Assembly (NCBI RefSeq): GCF_003668575.1
Contig: NZ_RCVZ01000008.1
Coordinates: 62,001 to 126,000, forward strand
Length of the DNA stretch: 64,000 nt
Origin: Falsibacillus albus
Lineage (GTDB): Bacteria > Bacillota > Bacilli > Bacillales > DSM-25281
Direction of reading: 5' to 3'
A program made the translations under genes and the position numbers. The notes under the pieces were generated by a model that ran no database searches, had not been told where the DNA came from, and saw only the letters and a program-made list of their open reading frames with translations. Numbering within the stretch: position 1 is the first letter of the stretch; every line of letters starts with the position of its first letter. This document shows positions 53,325-61,073 of the stretch, one piece after another.

Positions 53325-53474
53325 ATGAAACATATCAAAGGTTTAGTTTTATCTCTTCTATTAATTGCTGGTACTACAGCACCACTCCATCTTGTTGATC
53401 AAACCGTTACTGGATTGGCCAAGTCTATTGGAATACCGATAAACTCTGAAGAAGACATGGGCCCAAGGCATTGA
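53325..53474 (+). CDS. PapR-like pheromone precursor 1 (49 aa)
   Basis: A 49-codon ORF with a lysine-containing start and hydrophobic core (MKHIKGLVLSLLLIAGTTAP), then a polar tail ending SEEDMGPRH. AAAGGGG lies 12 nt upstream of ATG. Size, secretion signal and acidic/basic C-terminus match PapR-type propeptides whose last 5-10 residues are the signal. It faces away from the RNPP regulator 1 gene. A second ORF of the same design lies next to RNPP regulator 2. Confidence 0.68.
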   Translation: MKHIKGLVLSLLLIAGTTAPLHLVDQTVTGLAKSIGIPINSEEDMGPRH

Positions 53475-53496
53475 TTGAGACTAATAAATATAATGA

Positions 53497-53545
53497 AAAG
53501 GGTGACAGGCACCATCCATTTTCTGGATGGTGCCTGTCACCCTTT
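53497..53545. repeat. REP-like palindromic repeat, complete copy 2
   Basis: Perfect 22-bp arms (53497-53518 and 53524-53545) around loop TTTTC, same core as copy 1. It abuts the helicase gene: the last two bases of the right arm are part of the helicase TAA stop codon. It probably doubles as a terminator for the helicase and the pheromone gene. Confidence 0.9.
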
Positions 53546-56500
53546 ATACCATCAAAATCTCCCGGATATCATCTTCGGTCAGCGATGAAAATGAACCATC
53601 CTGCTCGATGATTTCCTGGATCATATCCCGTTTTTTATCCTGCAGTTCATTCATTTTTTCTTCGATGGTTCCCCGGGCCACCAACTTGATGACCTGCACC
53701 GCATTTGTTTGTCCCATTCTGTGGGCACGGTCCGCTGCCTGCTCCTCGACAGCTGGGTTCCACCACGTATCGTACAGGATGACGGTGTCGGCGCCTGTCA
53801 AGTTTAGCCCTGTTCCACCGGCTTTCATGGAAATGAGGAAGAGATCCCGTTCGCCGGCATTGAAGCGATTGCACCTCTCCACCCTATCGGCAGAAGGTGT
53901 CTGGCCATCCAAGTAGAAATAGTCTTGTCCTTGTCCGTTCAGCTCTCTTCCGATCAAGCCAAGCATTTTCGTAAATTGTGAGAAAATCAATACCCTGCGG
54001 CCAGCATGCTTGGATTCATCGATGATTTGCATCAAGTGCAAGAACTTACCGGATGTACCGGTGTACCCATCGACAAAGAGGGCGGGGTGGCAGCAAATCT
54101 GTCGCAGCCTCGTCAATCCAGCGAGGATCTTGATCTTGTTTTTTCGGAGCGTGTCCCGGTCCAGGTGCTTCAGCGTATCATGGCGCAGCTTCGCCAAGTA
54201 AGCGGTGTAGAGCTTCTTCTGCTCGGGCAGCAGTTCCACAGAGTCAGCCGATTCCACCTTTTCAGGCAACTCTGCAAGGACGTCCTCTTTCAGCCTTCGC
54301 AGCAAAAATGGCCCGATCCGCTTGGCAATCGACTTTCTGGAAAGGTTGCTGTAATTCTTCAATCCCTGGAATAGTTCTGGGAATACGACATGGAAAATGG
54401 ACCATAGCTCTTCTGAAGAGTTTTCGATCGGCGTTCCAGTGAGGGCGAAGCGGTAGTCGGCCTTGAGCTGTTTCACAGCGCGAGCCGTCTGCGTCCCCGG
54501 ATTTTTGAATGCCTGTGCTTCATCGAAGAAAACGGTATGGAACGACTGCTTTTCATACCACTTCACGTCGCTTCGAAGCAAAGGATAGGATGTAATGACG
54601 ACATCGACGTTGGATAGGTCCCGCTGCAGCTTCACCCTTTCTTGCTTCGCTCCGTCGATAACAATCGTTTCGATTTCAGGGGCGAAGTGGGTGAGTTCGC
54701 TCAGCCAGTTGTATGTCAGCGAAGATGGGCAGACGATCAGGGCAGGTTTCTTTCCTGCACGGATGCCGCCAAGTTCTGATAAAAGAAAGGCAATGCCCTG
54801 AATCGTTTTCCCAAGCCCCATGTCGTCGGCCAATATTCCCCCGAAACCGTAGTAAGCGAGCGTCTTCATCCAGTTGAAACCTTTGATTTGATAGTCCCTG
54901 AGAATCGCGGATAAGCTATCCGGAACCGGTAACTCCAAGATCCCAGGGTTTCTTATCGTTTTTAGAAAATCACGGAACGATTCTTCAAAATTGAAAATCT
55001 CTGATTCGTCGGCCGTATCAAGCAGCTGCAAGCCACGGGAAAGCGGAAATTCTATGCCATCACTTAGGTCTTGTATCTGTTCAGGAACGGTGCTTAAGAA
55101 ACGGTTAAGCTCCTGAATTTCCTTTGTTTCAAGGGAGAAAAGAGAGCCGTTGGGGAGGCGGTAATATTTCCGTTTTTCCTCCAATGCCTGGAGCAGTTCG
55201 CGTACGTCATTCTCTGCGAAGCCATCCATCTCGAATTTGAACTCCAGCCAGTTGATCCGATCCTTTTGTGCCTTCACCCGGATCCGAGGCTTGGCATTCC
55301 CCCTGAAAATTCGATTCCGTACTGCTGTGGTCGCATAAATCTGCGCCATTTTTTGCAGTTTCGGGACGATATACGTCAAAAATTCATACTCGATTTCTTC
55401 ATTATGAAGAAAGTAGCCGCCGTCCGTCTTCCCGAAGAATTCATCCATCAGGCTGAGGATTTCATCTTCTTTTTCCACATCGCGGATGATCAGCGACTTG
55501 GTCGGGAGTTCCCGATTTTCGAGCGGATTGATGACGAGGTTCTCATAATGAAACTCCAGCCCGGCGAGGAGCCTGTTGTTCACCCGGTCCAAATACAGCT
55601 TCGCCATCAAGGGTGTCTTCTTTAGCTGTTCGGCAATGTCAGGCGCAATATCGACCCGGCCGAATTTCTTCAGTCCCGGGATGACCTTTTCCATGAAGAA
55701 TCCGACTTGCTCTTGGGAGATTGGAATCGCATTTGTTCCAGCTTGTGCGGTCAATTTTGCAAGGTATGAAAGCCTTTGGCAATCATCGACTTTCAGCTGA
55801 TAGACCTTTCCTTCGTAAAGCGCTGTATTGTAGGATTTCAAGACGATCAAACGTGTTAGTCCGTATACATGAAGCTTATAGCTTTTGCCGTTTCCCTTGG
55901 AGAATTCGAACCGTAAAGAATGCGTCTCTGGGGAAATTTCCAGTGGATCAAACTGTTCTCCGGCATATACGAGTGAAGTTTGGGCTTGTTCTAAAAGCGG
56001 CAGCAGCTCTTCCCAGTAAGAAGGGGAGAGCGTGAGCAGGGATTCTTTATACCTAGTATGCTCATTACGGGCTTTTTCGTCTTCCAGCGCTGAAATGAGC
56101 TGCTGAATAATTTCATTATCAATATTTTTAAAACAATGACGGGACGGATTATATGTGAATGTTTCCGAAATTCGCATGGGTTCTAACGTTTGTACGCTCC
56201 GTAAAAGCTCTCGTATATCTTTGATGGGGAACCCTTCCATATTCATTCCGATCCCGATCAACTTTTCCGCAGTTTGGAGCTGGCATGTGAAGCCAACCTC
56301 AAGAATCTGTCTATCCTCGAAGTGGAGCTGCTCGCCGCTCGTTCGTTTCTGCTTGTCATCAAAGAGTGTCAGCAAGCCTTGCGCAAGATGATCATCGGCA
56401 TTGTGATCTCTGCCGTGTGCGATTTCAGCAGAAATTGGACTCTTTTTCTGGAGATAATATATCGCTAAAAGGACTGCTGCGATATGCTGGCAGTCACGGT

Positions 56501-56777
56501 CAAACGAAGCTAGCGAAGGGCAGCTGCATGTCGCTGCGAATCCACTGTTTGCCTCTTTTTTAACTGACACATGAAAATCTTCCGTCCCGGCAACGGTCGC
56601 TTCACAAAAGTCGTTGGTATATTCATTGATCGTCACTTTATTAGCGCGGTAAAAGGCTTCACCCCGTTTGAAGGAGACTTCGCCGCACATTTCTTTGATG
56701 GTCTTGATCGATAGTTTGATATCCACGTTTTCTGCTCCTTCCTGGGGGATGTTTTCAATCCGTTCCTTGGTTCTCAT
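53544..56777 (-). CDS. SWIM-domain SNF2-family DEAD/DEAH helicase
   Basis: A 1077-aa ATP-dependent DNA translocase. The N-terminal SWIM zinc finger (CSCPSLASFDRDCQHIAA, about residues 90-107) and a long helicase-associated region precede the SNF2 core. That core carries motif I LADDMGLGKTIQG, motif II VFFDEAQAFKNP, motif III ALTGTPIENSSEELW, then helicase-C motifs VLIFSQFTKMLG and VEEQAADRAHRMGQTNAVQVIKLVARGTIEEKM. Bacilli carry such genes as single chromosomal loci (YwqA/YqhH-like). Its GC content is clearly higher than that of the flanking bacteriocin genes, suggesting that the latter were inserted around a core gene. Confidence 0.92.
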   Translation of the reverse strand: MRTKERIENIPQEGAENVDIKLSIKTIKEMCGEVSFKRGEAFYRANKVTINEYTNDFCEATVAGTEDFHVSVKKEANSGFAATCSCPSLASFDRDCQHIAAVLLAIYYLQKKSPISAEIAHGRDHNADDHLAQGLLTLFDDKQKRTSGEQLHFEDRQILEVGFTCQLQTAEKLIGIGMNMEGFPIKDIRELLRSVQTLEPMRISETFTYNPSRHCFKNIDNEIIQQLISALEDEKARNEHTRYKESLLTLSPSYWEELLPLLEQAQTSLVYAGEQFDPLEISPETHSLRFEFSKGNGKSYKLHVYGLTRLIVLKSYNTALYEGKVYQLKVDDCQRLSYLAKLTAQAGTNAIPISQEQVGFFMEKVIPGLKKFGRVDIAPDIAEQLKKTPLMAKLYLDRVNNRLLAGLEFHYENLVINPLENRELPTKSLIIRDVEKEDEILSLMDEFFGKTDGGYFLHNEEIEYEFLTYIVPKLQKMAQIYATTAVRNRIFRGNAKPRIRVKAQKDRINWLEFKFEMDGFAENDVRELLQALEEKRKYYRLPNGSLFSLETKEIQELNRFLSTVPEQIQDLSDGIEFPLSRGLQLLDTADESEIFNFEESFRDFLKTIRNPGILELPVPDSLSAILRDYQIKGFNWMKTLAYYGFGGILADDMGLGKTIQGIAFLLSELGGIRAGKKPALIVCPSSLTYNWLSELTHFAPEIETIVIDGAKQERVKLQRDLSNVDVVITSYPLLRSDVKWYEKQSFHTVFFDEAQAFKNPGTQTARAVKQLKADYRFALTGTPIENSSEELWSIFHVVFPELFQGLKNYSNLSRKSIAKRIGPFLLRRLKEDVLAELPEKVESADSVELLPEQKKLYTAYLAKLRHDTLKHLDRDTLRKNKIKILAGLTRLRQICCHPALFVDGYTGTSGKFLHLMQIIDESKHAGRRVLIFSQFTKMLGLIGRELNGQGQDYFYLDGQTPSADRVERCNRFNAGERDLFLISMKAGGTGLNLTGADTVILYDTWWNPAVEEQAADRAHRMGQTNAVQVIKLVARGTIEEKMNELQDKKRDMIQEIIEQDGSFSSLTEDDIREILMV

Positions 56778-57223
56778 AAGGATTATTATACTATTTTTGT
56801 GGAGTTATTTAAAAACCTCTAACACCATTCGAGCTATTTCCTTGGAAATTGACAAGGGGATTTCTTCATCAAACGATTGATTAAATGGGGGAGGAATGAA
56901 GTACGGGAGGGATTTGAAACCATTTAAGTATGTGAAGGTTGTCGAAAAAAGAGAGAACCATTGTTGGTGATTATTCAGAAAACACCATCACTTAGAGTTT
57001 ATTCTTGGGAATAGGAGGGATGTTGCTTAGAGTGATTCAGGGCATACCCATTATATTTGGGGATTATTCCATCATGTTTTATGGTTTTTCAATCACAAAT
57101 TACATTTGTATTCACCAAACCAGCTTAAACAGATCGAGTGGAGGAAAAAAAGAGACAGTATCCATCAAGAAAACGGATGAATACTATCTCCTTTTTTAAT
57201 TAACTAGGCCAAAAAGAAGAGAG
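56778..57223. other. Gene-free gap between helicase and bacteriocin-processing operon
   Basis: 446 bp with the helicase promoter presumably near 56790 and a terminator near 57148. A 64-codon plus-strand ORF from 57005 runs straight through that terminator and is judged spurious. Nothing else is supportable. Confidence 0.5.
57148..57198 (-). terminator. Terminator of the subtilase-dsbB-thioredoxin operon
   Basis: A 15-bp stem (57152-57166 with 57176-57190) with two G-T pairs, flanked by A-rich/T-rich tracts on both sides. It lies 26 bp beyond the thioredoxin-like stop on the minus strand. Confidence 0.8.
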
Positions 57224-57676
57224 TTATTTTGAAAAGAACTTCTTAAACTCATCTTTATCCTGTAATCCTTCTATTCTCTTTATTTCTTTGTCTCCTCTGA
57301 ATTTTACTAAGGTCGGGGTGCCGACAATATTATATTTTCCCCATCCATCTTCAAATTCTAATAAGTTATATTTATAAACGGTTATATTTAATTTTCTTGA
57401 AACGGAAACCATAATTGGTGTAGTTTCCTTGCAGTATTTACAGGAGGAACTATAAAAGTAAACAAATGTATCCTCATTACTGCGTTTCAGCTGTTGCAAT
57501 AATTTTTTCGGTTGAATAATGTTTTGATAATTGGGATCATTTAATTGTTTTACTGTTTCGGGATGAAGATTCTTTTTTCCATATATATCAGATCCTTTTG
57601 TTTGTCCGTTGAAATAGAAAGATCCAAACCCAAATAGGAGTGCTGTACTAAAAAATATCAGTAATATTTTTTTCAT
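57224..57676 (-). CDS. Membrane-anchored thioredoxin-like protein (BdbA type)
   Basis: 150 aa with an N-terminal membrane anchor (ILLIFFSTALLFGFGSFYF) and an extracytoplasmic thioredoxin fold with active site SSSCKYCKET (Cys79, Cys82) and the cis-proline strand IVGTPTLVKF. It overlaps the DsbB-like gene by 4 nt. In sublancin-type systems BdbA/BdbB oxidise bacteriocin disulfides. The six-cysteine precursor encoded at 59759-60466 is the obvious substrate. Confidence 0.85.
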   Translation of the reverse strand: MKKILLIFFSTALLFGFGSFYFNGQTKGSDIYGKKNLHPETVKQLNDPNYQNIIQPKKLLQQLKRSNEDTFVYFYSSSCKYCKETTPIMVSVSRKLNITVYKYNLLEFEDGWGKYNIVGTPTLVKFRGDKEIKRIEGLQDKDEFKKFFSK

Positions 57677-58086
57677 TGTATTCCCCTCCTGATATTTATG
57701 AACGAAATAATGGAGATGACTAAAAAGCTTGTTAATGCTAAAAATGGAATAGTAATAAAACCAAACCAGTTTATATATTGTCCTGCGCAGGATACTTGGT
57801 TACACATGGTCCCTGAATGAGGGAACACCCCTTTTTGTAGGCCATAATGAAATAAGGAAATCAGCGAACCAATAATAGATAAAGTAAAAGCATAATGTGT
57901 AAAAAAGGACTGTTTTCTAATAATGGCTACGATTCCTAGGATAGCCATCGGGTACATTAAAATTCTTTGATACCAACATAATTCACAAGGAATATATCCA
58001 GCTACTTCAGAGAAAAAGAGGCTGCCCGCTGTAGCAAAAAAGGAAATCACCCAAATTACAAAGAGAATATTTACCTTATTTTTCAT
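57673..58086 (-). CDS. DsbB-family disulfide oxidoreductase (BdbB/BdbC type)
   Basis: 137 aa, four membrane helices. First redox pair Cys34/Cys37 in IPCELCWYQRILMYP; second pair Cys95/Cys100 in GTMCNQVSCAGQYINWFG. It passes electrons from its thiol partner to quinone. It overlaps the subtilase gene by 11 nt and the thioredoxin-like gene by 4 nt, so the three are made together. Dedicated use in bacteriocin folding is inferred from context. Confidence 0.9.
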   Translation of the reverse strand: MKNKVNILFVIWVISFFATAGSLFFSEVAGYIPCELCWYQRILMYPMAILGIVAIIRKQSFFTHYAFTLSIIGSLISLFHYGLQKGVFPHSGTMCNQVSCAGQYINWFGFITIPFLALTSFLVISIISFINIRRGIQ

Positions 58087-58972
58087 TCTTTTTTTCCTCT
58101 TTTGCTCTTTTTATTGCTTTACTCACATCAAGTACGGGTATCGATTGGTTATCTTCCTTATTAATTTTGGCTGTTTGAATGATAATTTTTTTAACTTCTT
58201 CAGGGTCTAAATTAGGATTTTCATTAATTATCAATGCTGCTGCACTGGCAACAAGTGGAGTTGCAGCTGAGTTTCCATCAAATTTTATTAATTCTTTTCT
58301 ATTTGGCATGATTGTCTTAATATCATTACCTGGTGCAAAGATATCTACTTTTCCAATATCAGAAGGATTAATTACTTTGCTATTGCCTGCAATTGCTCCA
58401 ACGTTGATGACCCCACTATATGAAGCGGGATAGTACTTTTTTTCACTAGCTTTATTTCCGTTAGAAGCTACGATGATGACCCCGTGATGGATGGCATTAG
58501 ATACTGACTCTTCAAGTATAGGTTCATTTTTTGTAGTTCCCATACTAATGTTCAATACTTTAACGCCCTTTTTTACTGCTAAATATATAGCTGAAGCTAA
58601 TTGTTTTGATGTCATTCCCATATCTGTACCCGCTTGGATAGAAATAATATGGGCATTTGGTAAAGTTCCAGTACCTTTATTTTGTCTAGCCAAAATACCG
58701 GCAACCATTGTTCCGTGCATTTGTTGTGAGGTTTTAGAAAGATCATCTAAGTAATATTGGTCAATATTTGATTCTTCTAAGTACTGATGGGTGGTTTGAA
58801 TACCAGTATCAATTATTCCGATGTCAGGAGTTTTCCCTTTATAAGGAAAATAATTATTACCTGAAATTAATTTAATAGATTGTTCACCATGAGAATATTT
58901 AGTGCCTATGAAAAATGCCACAGAGAAAGCTACGAGTAATAAAACCGTTATAATAAGGGATTTTTTTTTCAT
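58076..58972 (-). CDS. Membrane-anchored S8-family serine protease
   Basis: A 298-aa subtilase with an N-terminal membrane anchor (residues 5-23) and no recognisable propeptide. The triad is visible: Asp55 in IGIIDTGIQTTHQY, His86 in QMHGTMVAGI, Ser235 in DGNSAATPLVAS, with oxyanion Asn171 in VASNGN. The serine motif GNSAATP departs from the usual GTSMATP. The absent I9 propeptide fits a specialised maturation protease outside the membrane, probably freeing the C-terminal peptide of the precursor at 59759-60466. It is the first gene of the minus operon; its promoter region is the large palindrome. Confidence 0.87.
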   Translation of the reverse strand: MKKKSLIITVLLLVAFSVAFFIGTKYSHGEQSIKLISGNNYFPYKGKTPDIGIIDTGIQTTHQYLEESNIDQYYLDDLSKTSQQMHGTMVAGILARQNKGTGTLPNAHIISIQAGTDMGMTSKQLASAIYLAVKKGVKVLNISMGTTKNEPILEESVSNAIHHGVIIVASNGNKASEKKYYPASYSGVINVGAIAGNSKVINPSDIGKVDIFAPGNDIKTIMPNRKELIKFDGNSAATPLVASAAALIINENPNLDPEEVKKIIIQTAKINKEDNQSIPVLDVSKAIKRAKEEKKNEK

Positions 58973-58998
58973 ATGTAAAACTCCTTTTTGAAAAAATT

Positions 58999-59054
58999 AA
59001 TGTAAAGCACACTTTACTGTAAAAAACACTTTACAGTAAAGTGTGCTTTACATT
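58999..59054. promoter_or_regulatory. Perfect 25-bp palindromic operator
   Basis: The left arm 58999-59023 is the exact reverse complement of the right arm 59030-59054, around a 6-nt spacer. Each arm contains repeated TTTAC/GTAAA half-sites. It lies midway between the subtilase operon (minus) and the XRE gene (plus), covering the -35 and spacer of the plus promoter. This is a probable cooperative binding site for the XRE repressor encoded at 59102. Confidence 0.8.
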
Positions 59055-59059
59055 ATAAT
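59030..59059 (+). promoter_or_regulatory. Promoter of the XRE/immunity operon
   Basis: TTTACA (59030-59035), an 18-bp spacer and TATAAT (59054-59059), with the -35 and spacer inside the right arm of the palindrome. The mirror-image position on the minus strand has a much weaker -10. Confidence 0.7.
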
Positions 59060-59101
59060 GGGATTATAAAGGTAAATAATTCTAAGTGAGGTGAATATGT
59101 A

Positions 59102-59326
59102 TTGAAAAAATGTATACCTGATAACAACATTCCAGATTTAAGAATGGAGTTAAATATGTCACAAGAATTATTAGCTCAAAAAGCAGGAACGAGCAGGCAA
59201 ACCATAATTTCAATGGAAAAAGGGAAATATTGCCCATCTTTGCCATTAGCAATGAAGATTGCCAAAATATTTAATCGACAGATTGAAGACATCTTTGTCT
59301 TCAGTGAGGAGGAAAAAAATGAATAA
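59102..59326 (+). CDS. Small XRE-family repressor
   Basis: A 74-aa single helix-turn-helix protein (LRMELNMSQELLAQKAGTSRQTIISMEKGKYCPSLPLAMKIA) of the compact group often encoded before a membrane protein in bacilli. TTG 59102 follows GAGGTG by 8 nt. It overlaps the next gene by 8 nt. It probably represses its own operon and the divergent subtilase operon through the palindrome. Confidence 0.87.
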   Translation: MKKCIPDNNIPDLRMELNMSQELLAQKAGTSRQTIISMEKGKYCPSLPLAMKIAKIFNRQIEDIFVFSEEEKNE

Positions 59327-59699
59327 AAGGATTTCATTTCTAGGCTTAGGATCATTTTTTACTTTATTAGCAGGAATAATGATGATTGCGTTAATAATGG
59401 ATTCAACGAATCATGGATTTAATTATAATTTACTGATAATGATTGCCTTAGCAGTTTTATCATTCTCTTGTGCTGCGGTATTACCACATATGCAAGACCA
59501 AGATGAAAGATCAGCTTTTATCAAACAAAAAGCTGTAAAAGTAACTTTCATTACTCTTTGCATTGTAGTGGCAGTCATTCTTATACTTGCCTCAACAAGC
59601 ATAATTAGTTTAGGGGCAGTTCCCATTATCCAGGTAATTATTTCAATTTCGATTATTGTATCGTCAATTTCCGCCATTGTAATTGCAAAAAATAACTAA
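59319..59699 (+). CDS. Four-helix membrane protein, possible immunity or signal protein
   Basis: A 126-aa protein with two pairs of hydrophobic helices separated by a charged loop (MQDQDERSAFIKQKAVK). ATG 59319 has GAGGAGG just upstream. Its coupling to a small XRE regulator resembles YoaS/YozG-type regulator-membrane pairs, in which the membrane protein answers to stress or provides immunity. Beside a bacteriocin precursor gene, an immunity role is reasonable but unproven. The stop codon lies inside the following terminator stem. Confidence 0.7.
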   Translation: MNKRISFLGLGSFFTLLAGIMMIALIMDSTNHGFNYNLLIMIALAVLSFSCAAVLPHMQDQDERSAFIKQKAVKVTFITLCIVVAVILILASTSIISLGAVPIIQVIISISIIVSSISAIVIAKNN

Positions 59700-59735
59700 A
59701 AGCTTTCTGCTTACGCAGGAAGCTTTTAGTTTTAT
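59696..59735. terminator. Terminator between immunity-type gene and bacteriocin gene
   Basis: A 15-bp stem (59696-59710 with 59715-59729) with one G-T pair and loop TTAC, followed by TTTTAT. It serves both converging genes. Confidence 0.88.
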
Positions 59736-59758
59736 AGTAACTTGAAAAAACAATAAAA

Positions 59759-60466
59759 TTAATGTCTCAATGCTTTTCCGAGACAATAGCCGATTGTCCC
59801 ACCTGAACCAGCTGCACCAGCATATAGACATGGAGCACAAGCAGCTCCTGCTGTACCGACACATGCAGCTCCACATAAGAATCCTAATGCAGCAATAACT
59901 GCCCACGAAACTCCTTGGCTAGACAAACAATCATTAAAATATGAGAAGGACCATTGTGGTTGAACATCAGGCTTTTCGAATTGTACTTCCTGTACTTTTT
60001 TTCCATTTAACCAAGATGTTAATTCTGCGGCATCATTACTTGTTTCTTTTAATGTAACCTCAAGTGTAGAAGTTACTTTTTTATTGGAGTCAAACGTAAC
60101 AGAAACACCATTGAATTTTTCTACATCAGAATTACCTTTTAAAGGTACTTTTACAAAATATCCACCGCCATCTAGTGATTTTACAATAGCGTCATGAAAA
60201 TCAAGGTTACTATTTTTTAATGAATTTAAATCATAGTCTTTAAGATGTTTCTTGGTAATCTTCGTGAGATCCTTCTTTTCTTTGTCTTTTACGTCAGCCG
60301 TTTGTGCGTTATATTCCTCGACAATTGATGAAACTTGCATTGAAGCTCCATCTACTCCTGGTTCAGCCGCACCAACATTTCCAGCAAAAGTAGTCGCTGT
60401 AAAAGTAAATGCCATTGCACATACTGTAGCAACCTTAACGATTGGGGTGAAAATTCCTTTCTTCAT
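59759..60466 (-). CDS. Halocin C8-like bacteriocin precursor with six-cysteine C-terminus
   Basis: A 235-aa secreted precursor. A signal peptide (about residues 1-34, ending VGAA) is followed by a polar middle domain of about 135 residues. The hydrophobic C-terminal domain from about residue 172 has six cysteines (180, 198, 202, 210, 213, 228) in a Gly/Ala-rich setting (GFLCGAACVGTAGAACAPC). This resembles halocin C8-type precursors, whose C-terminal part is the toxin and whose N-terminal part gives immunity. Three disulfides could be formed by the adjacent DsbB/thioredoxin pair, and the subtilase could cut near residue 170. Only the C-terminal pattern supports the name; activity is inferred. 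Confidence 0.72.
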   Translation of the reverse strand: MKKGIFTPIVKVATVCAMAFTFTATTFAGNVGAAEPGVDGASMQVSSIVEEYNAQTADVKDKEKKDLTKITKKHLKDYDLNSLKNSNLDFHDAIVKSLDGGGYFVKVPLKGNSDVEKFNGVSVTFDSNKKVTSTLEVTLKETSNDAAELTSWLNGKKVQEVQFEKPDVQPQWSFSYFNDCLSSQGVSWAVIAALGFLCGAACVGTAGAACAPCLYAGAAGSGGTIGYCLGKALRH

Positions 60467-60805
60467 TCAAACCACTCCTTTTTTTGTAAGTACATGTAAA
60501 AAGTTACCATGTTTTTTTCTTTAAAAAAGGAGATATTAATAGAGTTATAAATAATAGGTAATTTGAATCATTTTACAAAAAATTTAAATATTAAATGAAT
60601 GGATATAAATAGGTGTATTAAATTTGCTTATAGATTGATCATTATTAACTTGCATTTTTAGAAAACTATTGAAATATTATCTTTATTTTGCAATAAAAAA
60701 ACCCCCCTCATAGCTGCATTAATGTCTTCATATCTCAATGAAGTCTATTTTATGCTTGCTTTGAAGGGGAAATTAATGAAAGTAATAATGGTCATAGTAT
60801 TTATT
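60467..60805. promoter_or_regulatory. Upstream region of the bacteriocin precursor gene
   Basis: 339 AT-rich bp. The minus strand has a possible promoter: TTGTAA (60578-60573), 16-bp spacer, TATTAT (60556-60551). A short ACATG...CATGT pair lies between it and the ribosome site GGAGTGG. A C6/A7 tract with a small stem near 60695-60770 could end the transcript of pheromone 2. No gene seen. Confidence 0.35.
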
Positions 60806-60925
60806 TTAATGTTGATTTGGAAGATCGTTGGTTATGGGCAGATTAATTTTAATACCATGGTGAAACGGTGTGGTTGGTAATAAAATTATTCCAATCGCAA
60901 GTATAGATAGTAGAGTTTTTTTCAT
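60806..60925 (-). CDS. PapR-like pheromone precursor 2 (39 aa)
   Basis: A 39-codon ORF with AGGAGG exactly 7 nt upstream of ATG. It has a basic start, a hydrophobic core (MKKTLLSILAIGIILLPTTP) and a polar tail ending TNDLPNQH. Design and ending in Pro-x-His resemble precursor 1 at 53325 (GPRH). It is divergent from RNPP regulator 2, as precursor 1 is from regulator 1. An overlapping plus-strand ORF (60777-60881) has a weaker ribosome site and is disfavoured. Confidence 0.65.
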   Translation of the reverse strand: MKKTLLSILAIGIILLPTTPFHHGIKINLPITNDLPNQH

Positions 60926-61073
60926 AATCTCTCCTCCTTTCCAACCTATAATACAATACCATGGAAGAAAACAACAATTATAATAATGAGTATATTTGAT
61001 TGTATAATTTCCATTTTTTGAAAATAGATAATAAAATATAAGTATAGTAATAATCTTGAGGATGTGTTTATTT

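Noticed and set aside
57005..57199. 64-codon plus-strand ORF with an AGGAGG-like site nearby
   Set aside because: It reads through the full stem of the terminator at 57148-57198, has no recognisable domain and no conserved partner.
60777..60881. 34-codon plus-strand hydrophobic ORF antisense to pheromone precursor 2
   Set aside because: Ribosome site is weaker than that of the minus-strand ORF, and it lacks the signal-plus-polar-tail design shared by precursor 1.
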